Assembly: GCF_003431975.1 (NCBI RefSeq)
Contig: NZ_CP027116.1
Location: 2,852,001 to 2,916,000 of the forward strand
Direction of reading: 5' to 3'
Length of the DNA: 64,000 nucleotides
From: Bacillus pumilus
GTDB taxonomy: Bacteria > Bacillota > Bacilli > Bacillales > Bacillaceae
Position numbers and translations under genes: made by a program
Notes under the pieces: model-generated
Told to the model about the DNA's origin: nothing
Database searches by the model: none
Seen by the model: the letters and a program-made list of their open reading frames with translations, nothing else
Part shown: positions 48,652-57,028 of the stretch, piece after piece
How positions within the stretch are numbered: the stretch's first letter is position 1
Layout: each line of letters begins with the position of its first letter

Positions 48652-49523
48652 CTCCGTTTCCCTCCAAACTTCGCAATGAATACTTCTTCTAAATTGACAG
48701 GCAGTTCATGCCATACTTTTGGCTGCAGCGACTTCAAGTATTCTTTAGCCTCTACATCGTTTTTAAGAACAAGCGCTGTATAGAAAACGCCCGCTTGATC
48801 CAAAATTGCAACGCCATTTTTTCTAATACTTAAGTTCACATCTTCTTCAAAAGCCATCTGGATTTTGACATAATCATTCTTTAATTCATCTAAATCCATG
48901 ACGCTTGTGAGTTGATTTCCTTCTAAAAATCCAATTCGGTTACACATCCGCTCAATATCTTCTAATCGGTGTGATGTAATGAGAATCGATGTTTCACGTT
49001 CCGCTACTTCGTCGATCATGAGCTGAAGAACATCATTTCTTGTCACAGCATCGATTCCATCTGTCGGTTCATCTAACAAAATGATCGCTGGCTTGATTGC
49101 AAAGCTTAAAATTAATGACAGCTGTTTTTTTAATCCTGTCGATAGTTCACGATATTTCACTTTTTCAGGAATTTCGTAGCGGTTCACAAGCTCATTGGCA
49201 TAAGTCACGTCAAACTTTGGATAAATATGCTTTAACAGCTTAACAAGCTGTCCGTAATTGTATCTGTCAAAGTATGGATTGACGACTGGCATATACACAA
49301 TATTTTGCTTCACTAAAGGGTGGTCTTTCACCAGCACGTCTTTAAAATAAATCTCTCCTTTATCTGGAAGAAGAATTTGCTGAATCAAGCGGAGAAGTGT
49401 TGTTTTTCCGGAACCATTCCTGCCAAGCAGACCGAAGATCTCACCTTCGCCTATTTTGAAGGAAACGTCACTGAGTACTTCACGTCCATTTAATGTCTTC
49501 GATACATTTCTAACCTCAATCAA
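48645..49523 (-). CDS. ytrB: ABC ATPase YtrB
   Basis: This ABC-2 type ATPase of 293 residues has Walker A LLGRNGSGKTTLLR near residue 35, signature LSTGLKKQLSL near residue 130, Walker B IILLDEPTDGID and H-loop ITSHRLEDIE. The C-terminal 80 residues are the extension usual in this group. The start is TTG 49521-49523 (reading LIEVRNVSKTLNG) with GGGAGG 8 nt upstream; an earlier TTG overlaps that site. It overlaps the end of ytrA by 8 bp. Confidence 0.9.
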   Translation of the reverse strand: MIEVRNVSKTLNGREVLSDVSFKIGEGEIFGLLGRNGSGKTTLLRLIQQILLPDKGEIYFKDVLVKDHPLVKQNIVYMPVVNPYFDRYNYGQLVKLLKHIYPKFDVTYANELVNRYEIPEKVKYRELSTGLKKQLSLILSFAIKPAIILLDEPTDGIDAVTRNDVLQLMIDEVAERETSILITSHRLEDIERMCNRIGFLEGNQLTSVMDLDELKNDYVKIQMAFEEDVNLSIRKNGVAILDQAGVFYTALVLKNDVEAKEYLKSLQPKVWHELPVNLEEVFIAKFGGKRRW

Positions 49524-49908
49524 CTTTTTTTCCTCCCTCAAGACTTGAGCCGATCTCTTCTATCCATTCCTTCAGTTGTTGAATATCAATCCCGGCATAA
49601 TGAGCTTCTATAATGAGTTGCCTTAATTGCTCCTTCATCTCCAATACCTTCCCTTCATTCAGCTTTAACTGAGCCCCTTCTGTCACATACGTGCCTCGGC
49701 CTCTTAATGTTTCAATAATTCCTTCCCGCTCAAGCTCCTTATATGCTTTACTGACGGTATTTGGGTTGGCGATGATAATGGTGGCGAGCTCTCTGACAGA
49801 GGGCAGTTTGTCTCCAGGTTTCATTACACCTTTTAGACATAAAATTTTTAACTGCTCAATGATTTGTTCATATATTGGCGCAGCGCTTCTTGGATCTATT
49901 TGAATCAT
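49516..49908 (-). CDS. ytrA: GntR-family repressor YtrA
   Basis: This short GntR regulator of 130 residues has a winged HTH (about 10-75; KLPSVRELATIIIANPNTVSKAYKEL) and a helical dimerisation tail, the YtrA subfamily. In B. subtilis it represses its own operon and one other; inducers act through cell-wall stress. The start is ATG 49906-49908 (MIQIDPRSAAPIYEQ) with GAGGGAG upstream. It is the second gene of the operon, after ytrG. Confidence 0.92.
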   Translation of the reverse strand: MIQIDPRSAAPIYEQIIEQLKILCLKGVMKPGDKLPSVRELATIIIANPNTVSKAYKELEREGIIETLRGRGTYVTEGAQLKLNEGKVLEMKEQLRQLIIEAHYAGIDIQQLKEWIEEIGSSLEGGKKVD

Positions 49909-49925
49909 GATCGCTCCCTCTTTCC

Positions 49926-50105
49926 TCATTCATGCTTTTGCAGTCCTATCGCTTGTTCATGCCCTTGCATTAAAGGGACTGAATTAGGTATCAAATCTTT
50001 TTGAACTTCAAAACCAATGAAAACGAGAACGAAAAAAAATGTACATGCTAATGCAACAGCCAGCACCATCCACTTCAAATTAGTTGGCTTTTTTTCTTTT
50101 TTCAT
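49926..50105 (-). CDS. ytrG: Small membrane protein YtrG
   Basis: This 59-codon gene begins MKKEKKPTNLKWMVLAVAL. It has one strong hydrophobic helix (about 11-33) and a polar tail ending IGLQKHE. It is first in the ytr operon, as ytrG is in B. subtilis, with AAAGGTG before its ATG at 50105 and 17 bp before ytrA. It is probably a single-pass membrane protein with an unknown role in the ABC complex. Confidence 0.78.
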   Translation of the reverse strand: MKKEKKPTNLKWMVLAVALACTFFFVLVFIGFEVQKDLIPNSVPLMQGHEQAIGLQKHE

Positions 50106-50140
50106 GGTTGAACACCTTTCTTCACTTTTTAAGTGTCTTT

Positions 50141-50198
50141 AGTGTATTAGTTGATATAGTACAATTAATACAATATAGATGCTCAATCAAAAAGTCAA
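50141..50198 (-). promoter_or_regulatory. ytrG promoter and YtrA operator
   Basis: On the minus strand TTGACT (50193-50198) and TATTGT (50170-50175) are 17 nt apart. Next to them, AGTGTA (50141-50146) and TACAAT (50160-50165) are 13 nt apart. This matches the YtrA operator AGTGTA-13 bp-TACACT (recalled from work on B. subtilis) with one mismatch. A second inverted repeat, TGTATTA/TAATACA (50143-50149, 50166-50172), overlaps the -10. Repressor binding would block initiation. Confidence 0.7.
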
Positions 50199-50212
50199 TA
50201 CCATTTCAAAAA

Positions 50213-50245
50213 ATAAAAAACAGACCCTTAAAAGAAGGATCTGTT
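50213..50245 (-). terminator. Terminator after ytzC
   Basis: On the minus strand the stem ACAGATCCTT / AAGGGTCTGT with one mismatch is followed by T6ATTTTTT. Confidence 0.78.
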
Positions 50246-50247
50246 CA

Positions 50248-50523
50248 TCATTCGTTATCGTAAGAAATACCTAAAATCATTTGATTTTGCAAGCTTTGAA
50301 TTTGAACACGTGCCCTGTCTAATCGTTCTCTTTGTTGGTCATTGGCGACATCTTTTAATTTTTCTAATTCGTTGACCGCATCTTCAAGCATAAGCTGCGC
50401 CTTCGAAAATTCGTCCTCATTATAATGCTCTTGGCGTGAGCTTAAATCAAATTGCTCACTTGCAAACTCAAGCGTATCAGTACTTTTTTGGATAAATTCA
50501 TCGATTGACTTCCTTGTTGCCAT
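50248..50523 (-). CDS. ytzC: YtzC family protein
   Basis: This acidic, fully helical protein of 91 residues matches YtzC (DUF2524), probably a coiled-coil bundle. Function unknown. The start is ATG 50521-50523 (MATRKSIDEFI) with GGAGGG 8 nt upstream; an ATG pair eight codons earlier overlaps that site. It is transcribed alone, divergent from ytqA. Confidence 0.85.
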   Translation of the reverse strand: MATRKSIDEFIQKSTDTLEFASEQFDLSSRQEHYNEDEFSKAQLMLEDAVNELEKLKDVANDQQRERLDRARVQIQSLQNQMILGISYDNE

Positions 50524-50675
50524 CTTACATTCCCTCCATTTCATCATCGCTCCCGCCTATTTTGCCCACGGAAAGCTTTTTCACTAAAGAAAATGTTGGA
50601 CAGATTCAATTGTCCTCCTTCGTGATTTTTGTTAAACTTTAAGGATGCCTATTATTACGCAAGGAGGTTACTGAC

Positions 50676-51641
50676 TTGGATCAGCATAACCCTTTTTTAT
50701 ATTCAAACAGCGAAAAACGCTATCACACATGGAACTATCATTTGCGTGAGCACTTTGGTCATAAAGTATTTAAAGTGGCCTTAGACGGCGGTTTTGACTG
50801 CCCAAACCGTGATGGTACTGTCGCACACGGAGGCTGTACATTTTGCAGTGCCGCTGGGTCTGGAGATTTTGCAGGAAACAGGGCTGATGATCTCATCACT
50901 CAATTTAACGAAATCAAAGACCGGATGCACACAAAATGGAAAGATGGAAAATACATGGCGTATTTTCAGGCGTATACAAACACACACGCCCCGCTTCCTG
51001 TTCTAAAAGAAAAATTTGAAACCGTCTTGAACCTGGAGGGTGTGGTCGGTTTATCTATTGCCACTAGACCTGACTGTCTGCCAGATGACGTAGTGGAGTA
51101 CTTAGCCGAATTAAATGAGCGCACTTATCTCTGGGTAGAGCTTGGTCTTCAAACTGTACATGAACGGACCGCAATGCTCATTAACCGTGCCCATGACTTT
51201 GAATGCTATGTTGAAGGTGTAGAAAAACTGCGAAAACACGGAATTCGTGTCTGCTCGCATATCATCAACGGCCTGCCTCTTGAAAACCGAGACATGATGA
51301 TGGAAACAGCAAAAGCTGTCGCGGATTTAGATGTGCAAGGTATTAAAATTCATTTGCTCCACCTTTTAAAAGGAACACCAATGGTCAAGCAATACGAAAA
51401 AGGTAAACTAGAGTTTCTAAGCCAGGAAGAGTATGTCCAGCTTGTTTGTGATCAGCTGGAGATTCTGCCGCCAGAAATGATTATTCATCGCATTACAGGC
51501 GATGGTCCAATTGAATTAATGGTTGGTCCAATGTGGAGTGTAAACAAGTGGGAAGTACTAAATGCCATCAATGCTGAGCTCGAAAGACGTAACAGCTTCC
51601 AAGGCAAACGTTTCATCAGATTGGAAGAAGCAGCCAAATGA
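50676..51641 (+). CDS. ytqA: Radical SAM protein YtqA (YhcC-like)
   Basis: YtqA is a radical SAM protein of 321 residues, TIGR01212 type. The cluster cysteines are in DCPNRDGTVAHGGCTFC (C, 11 residues, CxxC), near residues 37-52. The ELGLQTVHERT and RVCSHIINGLPLE segments are typical of the YhcC/Elp3-like group. The substrate is unknown; a tRNA or sulfur-related role is often suggested. The start is TTG 50676 after AAGGAGG. Its stop overlaps the ytqB start (ATGA), so the two are coupled. Confidence 0.9.
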   Translation: MDQHNPFLYSNSEKRYHTWNYHLREHFGHKVFKVALDGGFDCPNRDGTVAHGGCTFCSAAGSGDFAGNRADDLITQFNEIKDRMHTKWKDGKYMAYFQAYTNTHAPLPVLKEKFETVLNLEGVVGLSIATRPDCLPDDVVEYLAELNERTYLWVELGLQTVHERTAMLINRAHDFECYVEGVEKLRKHGIRVCSHIINGLPLENRDMMMETAKAVADLDVQGIKIHLLHLLKGTPMVKQYEKGKLEFLSQEEYVQLVCDQLEILPPEMIIHRITGDGPIELMVGPMWSVNKWEVLNAINAELERRNSFQGKRFIRLEEAAK

Positions 51642-52213
51642 TCTTGAAACGCATGCTCCCTTTTAGTAAAGAACTGTTAGAGCGGGCTTGTCAAAAAGGC
51701 GACATCGTCATTGACGCCACGATGGGAAATGGCCACGATACTCTCTATTTAGCTGACCTTGTAGGAAATGATGGACAAGTATTTGCATTCGACGTGCAAG
51801 AGGAAGCCTTACAGCAGACGAGCAAAAGGCTTGGTGAGGGATATCCTTACGTTCATCTCATTCACGATGGACATGAACATCTGGCGGATCACCTGCCAAA
51901 AGATGTCCAAGGACAGATCTCTGGTGCGGTGTTTAACCTAGGGTACCTGCCCGGAGGCGATAAAGCCGTCACCACTCAGGCTCATACAACCATCGAAGCC
52001 ATCAAACAGCTCCTCGACTGGCTCAAATCCGGAGGCCTGATCGTCCTTGTGATTTACCATGGCCACCCTGAAGGGAAAAGAGAAAAAGAAGTGCTTCTCG
52101 ACTATTGCAGATCACTTCCTCATGAACGGGTACAAGTTTTATCATATCAATACATGAACATTCAAAACGACCCGCCATTTGTGGTCGCTATTGAAAAAAA
52201 GCTCAAATCCTAA
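51638..52213 (+). CDS. ytqB: Class I SAM methyltransferase YtqB
   Basis: The methyltransferase of 191 residues (rRNA methylase family PF06962) has SAM motif I VIDATMGNGHDTLYLADLV near residue 24 and FNLGYLPGGDK near residue 100. Proposed targets are RNA nucleosides, with the position not settled. The last codons (KLKS and stop) form the left arm of the hairpin that flanks the repeat element downstream. Confidence 0.88.
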   Translation: MILKRMLPFSKELLERACQKGDIVIDATMGNGHDTLYLADLVGNDGQVFAFDVQEEALQQTSKRLGEGYPYVHLIHDGHEHLADHLPKDVQGQISGAVFNLGYLPGGDKAVTTQAHTTIEAIKQLLDWLKSGGLIVLVIYHGHPEGKREKEVLLDYCRSLPHERVQVLSYQYMNIQNDPPFVVAIEKKLKS

Positions 52214-52432
52214 TGGATTTGAGCTTTTAGATTGTTGACAAAGTGCTAAAATGACTTTTATTTTAGCACTTTGTCTTCTTTTCAGCGTGATCTGAAAACC
52301 TTTGCATTCTAAGAAGGACGAGTACCGGAGCGGAGCGAATTTGACATTCGTGAGCACCGGCGCGCAGAACTGACAAAGAATGCGAGGGTTTGTCTACACG
52401 CTGAGCTCAAATCCTAATGGATTTGAGCTTTT
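52200..52432. mobile_element. Terminator-flanked repeat element, long copy (between ytqB and ytpB)
   Basis: The same 29 bp, a complete hairpin (AGCTCAAATCC / GGATTTGAGCT), occur at 52200-52228 and 52404-52432. Between them lie 175 bp. The 61-bp core 52229-52289 has a perfect 16-bp stem, GACAAAGTGCTAAAAT with its complement. A second domain 52283-52403 is bounded by CAGCGTG / CACGCTG and pairs again over AACC...TTGCATTCT / AGAATGC...GGTT. A7 precedes the left hairpin and T7 follows the right one, so ytqB and ytpB transcripts both cross the element before terminating. No protein is encoded. Confidence 0.8.
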
Positions 52433-52433
52433 T

Positions 52434-53513
52434 TTATGAAGTTTTCATCCAAGGCATTTTCTGATAGGTCCGGTAAGCTCTTCCGTTAATATAGAAAAAG
52501 AACGATGTTTTCCCGCTTGATTTGATCAGCCTTTTTGCCAACTTGTTCATCTCTTTTTGGGCTGTCACTTTTTCGTCGGACAAATAAACTGCCAGTAATC
52601 CTCTGTTAATCAATTTGTGAAAGTTTTCATGTGGAATGCCTTTCAACTGCTCATCTGCTTTCTCGATAAAATGCTGAAGTCTATCCATCATCTCATGATG
52701 AGAATCATAGTAGGAGCAAAAGTTCAGATCTCCCCCAATCCGATCTTCTTCTTGATCAATTAAATAATCGAGTAAAATGTGCAGTCCTTGAATATAAGGG
52801 AAATAGCTTTCGTAAATTTGCTTCGCCTGCTCTTCTGTAAAATCGGGCTGAAGGGCATACGCCACGAGACAGAAAATACCTAATGTTGATCCTGCACAAG
52901 CTGAAAATTCATACCATTCCATCTTAGGCAAGTCTTTTTCGTATTGGCGAAACCACGATTCAAGCCGTGGTACCCTCTCATGAGGAACGACGTGTTTATG
53001 TACTTGCAGATCACTATAGTAATCACACAGCGTGTGTAAATATGGCTGAATGATCGGATAATGATTAAGACGCGACAGCACATCTTGACATGTGCGGACA
53101 AGCGCATGTAAATACCCATGGTCCTCTTGATCCTCACGAAATTGATAGTACGGCTTGAGTTCAGCATGAATATCAAGCGCATCTCTCATCGCTTGATGTA
53201 GCATATGAAAATCTTTTGGATCAAGCGATGTGCTGCGGTCACACAGGTTATCTAAGTAATCACTAATGGTCTGATACGCCACAATGAATTCAATACATGT
53301 TTCTTTCTCTTTCCCTGCTAAAAGAGATAAAATGCCTCCCCCTTCACAGTGAAAGGTTTTACTGGATATGCTCGCTAGTGCCTGCGTTCTCAATTCTTCA
53401 TTTTCAATCATTTCTGCATGAGCCCGCCACTTTTTCAGCTCCTGATGAACAAGCGGAAAAATATCTTTATACACTTTTGTCATCAGTGCAAAAGGACGCT
53501 CTGGTACTGACAA
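52434..53513 (-). CDS. ytpB: Tetraprenyl-beta-curcumene synthase YtpB
   Basis: YtpB (DUF2600) is a large terpene synthase that cyclises heptaprenyl diphosphate to tetraprenyl-beta-curcumene, the precursor of sporulenes. The 359-residue helical protein has acidic metal-binding stretches (TISDYLDNLCDRS near residue 85; LLDYLIDQEEDRIGGDL near residue 240). The start is TTG 53513 with GGGGGTGG upstream. It follows ytpA by 30 bp in the same direction, as in B. subtilis. Confidence 0.9.
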   Translation of the reverse strand: MSVPERPFALMTKVYKDIFPLVHQELKKWRAHAEMIENEELRTQALASISSKTFHCEGGGILSLLAGKEKETCIEFIVAYQTISDYLDNLCDRSTSLDPKDFHMLHQAMRDALDIHAELKPYYQFREDQEDHGYLHALVRTCQDVLSRLNHYPIIQPYLHTLCDYYSDLQVHKHVVPHERVPRLESWFRQYEKDLPKMEWYEFSACAGSTLGIFCLVAYALQPDFTEEQAKQIYESYFPYIQGLHILLDYLIDQEEDRIGGDLNFCSYYDSHHEMMDRLQHFIEKADEQLKGIPHENFHKLINRGLLAVYLSDEKVTAQKEMNKLAKRLIKSSGKTSFFFYINGRAYRTYQKMPWMKTS

Positions 53514-53543
53514 ATCAATCCACCCCCAACTTAAAGCTCACCA

Positions 53544-54323
53544 TCAAATATATTGATCTGTAAAGGCTCTTGCTGCCTTAAACACATCTTCTCTTTCAGG
53601 TTCATTAAAAATTTCGTGATATAGATCTTCCCATTCACGATATGATTTATTTGTTGATTCAATGCCATTGAACCATTTCACTACCCTCGTTTTATCCACG
53701 ATCTTATCATCACCCGCCTGCATTAAAAGGAGCGGAATCGATTTAAAGACATTCGTTGGCTGCATGGCCGCATCAATATTTTTGATCAGCTCCCGGTACC
53801 AGCGGACCGACACCTTTGTTACGTAAAGAGAATCATTTGAGTCTGCCTCAATCACAGCCTGATTTCGTGTGGCAAGTTCAATTGAGAGCCCTGACTCGAC
53901 TTTAAAAGACGGCGTGAGCACATTTAGACCTTTTGACGCAAAATCCATCAGCTTCTTCGGTTTAAATTGCAGACCTAAACAAGGTGATGATAAAATAAGG
54001 CCATCAATCTTCGTATGGGTATACTGCTTGACCCACTCAATTGAAATGAGTCCGCCCATACTGTGTCCAAGTAAAAAAGTTGGAAGCCTGAATGACTTCG
54101 CATGTTCGATCCATTCATCAACTGTATCAATGTATTGTTGAAACGAACGAATATGGCCGCGCGCACGTGTCGATGTCCCTTGCCCAGGCAGGTCTCCCAT
54201 GACGACGTGATAGCCTGCATTTCGCCACATTTCGATCAACCATTTATATCGGCCGTGATATTCACTCGCACCATGCACAATCACAATTGTGCCAACCGGT
54301 CTTTCAGCATGCCAAGTCCACAA
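53544..54323 (-). CDS. ytpA: Lysophospholipase-like alpha/beta hydrolase YtpA
   Basis: YtpA is a 259-residue serine hydrolase linked in B. subtilis to bacilysocin, a lysophosphatidylglycerol antibiotic. Motifs seen are IVHGASEYHGRY (oxyanion region), LLGHSMGGLISIEW with the nucleophile Ser near residue 88, a late Asp in QAGDDKIVD and His in DLYHEIFNEPERE. The start is TTG 54321-54323 after GAGGTG, giving the B. subtilis length. Only 45 bp separate it from the divergent ytoA start. Confidence 0.9.
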   Translation of the reverse strand: MWTWHAERPVGTIVIVHGASEYHGRYKWLIEMWRNAGYHVVMGDLPGQGTSTRARGHIRSFQQYIDTVDEWIEHAKSFRLPTFLLGHSMGGLISIEWVKQYTHTKIDGLILSSPCLGLQFKPKKLMDFASKGLNVLTPSFKVESGLSIELATRNQAVIEADSNDSLYVTKVSVRWYRELIKNIDAAMQPTNVFKSIPLLLMQAGDDKIVDKTRVVKWFNGIESTNKSYREWEDLYHEIFNEPEREDVFKAARAFTDQYI

Positions 54324-54368
54324 AGTAAACACCTCACAAATGTTGTATTAAGAAAGGAAGTCGAAAAA

Positions 54369-54884
54369 GTGATTTATCCATATCATCAGTTTACACCTGA
54401 GATTCATGAATCGGTCTTTGTCGCAGATAACGCCACCATTACTGGTGATGTCACGATTGGAGAATATTCAAGCGTGTGGTTCCAAACCGTCATTAGAGGC
54501 GATGTCGCTCCTGTGAGAATTGGAAAAAACGTTAATATTCAAGATTTATCCTGTCTGCATCAAAGTCCTGGAAAAACACTTCTTATCGAAGATGGTGCTA
54601 CTATTGGACACCAAGTCACATTACATAGCTCAATCATTCGAAAAAATGCCCTCATTGGTATGGGGTCCATCATTCTCGATGGTGCAGAAATTGGCGAAGG
54701 CGCCTTTATTGGTGCAGGTAGTCTTGTCCCTCAAGGAAAAGTCATCCCGAAAGGATCACTCGCTTTTGGCCGTCCAGCCAAGGTCGTCCGGCAGTTAACC
54801 GATGAAGACATCGAGGACATGGACAGAATCCGCAAAGAATATGTAGAAAAAGGACAATACTATCGTTCCCTTTTATCTCGTTAA
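54369..54884 (+). CDS. ytoA: Gamma-carbonic anhydrase-like hexapeptide protein YtoA
   Basis: This left-handed beta-helix protein of 171 residues has repeated hexapeptides. Metal-site-type residues occur in RGDVAPVRIGKNVNIQD, SCLHQS and IGHQVTLHS, placing it with the gamma-carbonic anhydrase-like (PaaY/CaiE) group. No activity is known. The start is GTG 54369 with AAAGGAAG 8 nt upstream; the longer open frame runs antisense through ytpA and is rejected. The permease gene ytnA, next in B. subtilis, is missing. Confidence 0.9.
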   Translation: MIYPYHQFTPEIHESVFVADNATITGDVTIGEYSSVWFQTVIRGDVAPVRIGKNVNIQDLSCLHQSPGKTLLIEDGATIGHQVTLHSSIIRKNALIGMGSIILDGAEIGEGAFIGAGSLVPQGKVIPKGSLAFGRPAKVVRQLTDEDIEDMDRIRKEYVEKGQYYRSLLSR

Positions 54885-54984
54885 CATCATACGTGTATCT
54901 TCACTTTATCATGTTTTTTTCAGGATATTAAGCAATAACTATGAACCGCTTGTTATTTTACCCTTTTCCACCGTTTTCTATCAT

Positions 54985-55025
54985 GACAAAAAAGGTTTTC
55001 AGCACAAAGCTGAAAACCTTTTTTC
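54985..55025. terminator. Bidirectional terminator, ytoA/asnB
   Basis: The stem AAAGGTTTTCAGC / GCTGAAAACCTTT with loop ACAAA is flanked by A- and T-runs. Confidence 0.9.
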
Positions 55026-55026
55026 A

Positions 55027-56925
55027 TTAACTAAAGATGACTTCTTTCGGTTGATGATTTAACTGCTCTGGATCAATGCTGCGCTCCACATAAATGCTGT
55101 GCCAAATCATAAAGATGAGGACAGTCCAAATCTTACGGCTATGATCTGCTTTACCAGCACAATGTTCATTTAATAAATCAAGCACATACTCTTTGTTAAT
55201 GTATTCATCTGTTTGACTGTTTTTGATGATGTCTTTCGCCCAAGCGTTCATCTCATTTTTCAGCCAATGACGAATTGGCACAGGGAAACCGAGCTTTTTG
55301 CGCATTAACACATGGTCAGGCACAATGCCTTCAGCTGCTTTACGCAATAAATATTTCGTTGTACCGTCTTTTGTTTTCAGCTCTTCTGGAATTTTAGAAG
55401 CGGCTTCGAAAACGACCTTATCAAGGAATGGAACACGAAGCTCAAGAGAATTCGCCATCGTCATCTTATCTGCTTTCAGTAAGATGTCTCCGCGCATCCA
55501 CGTATGAATATCAACATACTGCATTTTGTTAATATCACTGTAGCCTGCACTTTCCTCAAAATATGTCTTCGTCACGTCACGATACGTGATGCTCGGATCA
55601 TAATGCTTTAAGAGGTTTTTCTTCACTGGCTCTTCAAAGATTTTCGCATTTCCGATATAACGTTCCTCTAATGGCGTACAGCCGCGAACGATAAAGCTTT
55701 TCCCTTTCATTCCTTCTGGCATTAAACGCGTCAGACGAAGAAGAAGCTTTTTCAGCATAGATGGAACAGATTCAAATGGTTTAAGAGAAAGAGGTTCACG
55801 GTAAATATTATAACCGCCGAACAGCTCGTCTGCTCCCTCACCTGAAAGAACAACTGTCACTTGTTTCTTCGCTTCTTTCGCCACGAAATACAATGGAATT
55901 GCCGCTGGATCAGCTAAAGGATCGTCTAAATGCCAGACAATCTTCGGAAGCTCGTTCATATACTCCTCAGGAGAAATGACGGCACTAAAGTTTTCTAAGC
56001 CGAGCTTATCAGCTGTTTCCTTCGCTACATCGACTTCACTAAAGCCATCCTGCTGGAAGCCGACAGAGAACGTCTTCAGCTCAGGGTGTAATTCCTTTGC
56101 GACAGACACGATGAAAGATGAATCAATACCACCTGATAGGAATGAACCAACAGGTACATCACTTCTCATGTGGACTTTCACGGAATCATAAATTGCATCG
56201 CGCACTTCTTCAATTAACTTCTGTTCTTGTGTTTGCTCAGGCTTGAATTGCACCTTCCAGTAAGTCTTAAATTCGATTTCCTGTCCTGGGCGTAAAGTAA
56301 ACTGATGACCTGGCTCTACTTTGTGCACCTTTTGATCAAGTGTATTTGGCTCAGGAACGAACTGGAACGACATGTATTGTTGCAATGAAGTCTCATCAAA
56401 TAAAATGTTTTCATTCACAGCCATCAAGCTTTTGCGTTCAGACGCAAAGTATACTTGCTCATCCATTTGTGTAAAATAAAGCGGTTTGATGCCAAAAGGA
56501 TCTCTTGCGCCATATAATTGCTGCGCTTCTTTATCCCAAATTAAAAAGGCAAACATGCCGCGAAGCTTAGATGCCGCTTCTTCTTTATAATGACGGTATG
56601 TAGCAAGTAGTACTTCCGTATCAGAATCTGTGCTGAACGTATACCCCTTTTTCACAAGCTCTTCCTTCAGCTCCACATAGTTATAAATTTCTCCGTTAAA
56701 AATAATCCAGTACTTTTCATCTTCATAAGAAAGCGGCTGCTTTCCGTGCTCAACATCTATAATACTTAAACGTCTAAATCCAAATCCTACATGCTCATCA
56801 TGAAAGTAACCCTCATCATCCGGACCACGATGAACGATGAGACGATTCATTTGTTTAATTAAATCTTCCTGCTCAGTAGTTTCGGACAATGGACGGTGAT
56901 TAAATACACCAACAAACCCACACAT
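55027..56925 (-). CDS. asnB: Asparagine synthetase (glutamine-hydrolysing)
   Basis: AsnB makes asparagine from aspartate, ATP and glutamine. The 632-residue protein starts MCGFVGVF, so Cys2 is the glutaminase nucleophile; RRLSIID and GEIYNY complete that domain. The synthetase domain has the pyrophosphate loop SFLSGGIDSSFI near residue 260 and LSGEGADELFGGY. In Bacillus, AsnB-type enzymes can also amidate meso-diaminopimelate in peptidoglycan; that cannot be decided from sequence here. The start is ATG 56925 with GTGGAGG upstream. Confidence 0.95.
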   Translation of the reverse strand: MCGFVGVFNHRPLSETTEQEDLIKQMNRLIVHRGPDDEGYFHDEHVGFGFRRLSIIDVEHGKQPLSYEDEKYWIIFNGEIYNYVELKEELVKKGYTFSTDSDTEVLLATYRHYKEEAASKLRGMFAFLIWDKEAQQLYGARDPFGIKPLYFTQMDEQVYFASERKSLMAVNENILFDETSLQQYMSFQFVPEPNTLDQKVHKVEPGHQFTLRPGQEIEFKTYWKVQFKPEQTQEQKLIEEVRDAIYDSVKVHMRSDVPVGSFLSGGIDSSFIVSVAKELHPELKTFSVGFQQDGFSEVDVAKETADKLGLENFSAVISPEEYMNELPKIVWHLDDPLADPAAIPLYFVAKEAKKQVTVVLSGEGADELFGGYNIYREPLSLKPFESVPSMLKKLLLRLTRLMPEGMKGKSFIVRGCTPLEERYIGNAKIFEEPVKKNLLKHYDPSITYRDVTKTYFEESAGYSDINKMQYVDIHTWMRGDILLKADKMTMANSLELRVPFLDKVVFEAASKIPEELKTKDGTTKYLLRKAAEGIVPDHVLMRKKLGFPVPIRHWLKNEMNAWAKDIIKNSQTDEYINKEYVLDLLNEHCAGKADHSRKIWTVLIFMIWHSIYVERSIDPEQLNHQPKEVIFS

Positions 56926-57028
56926 ATTATTGCCTCCACGTTATGTTATTTCTTAAAAGTAGACCTATAATTAGACAGTATTTTGTCCGATTTTGTTTCA
57001 CTTTTTGTAGAATTTTTTTAATCAAAAG

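Noticed and set aside
54102..54368. 89-codon upstream extension of ytoA
   Set aside because: It runs antisense through ytpA; the GTG at 54369 has a ribosome binding site and gives the family length.
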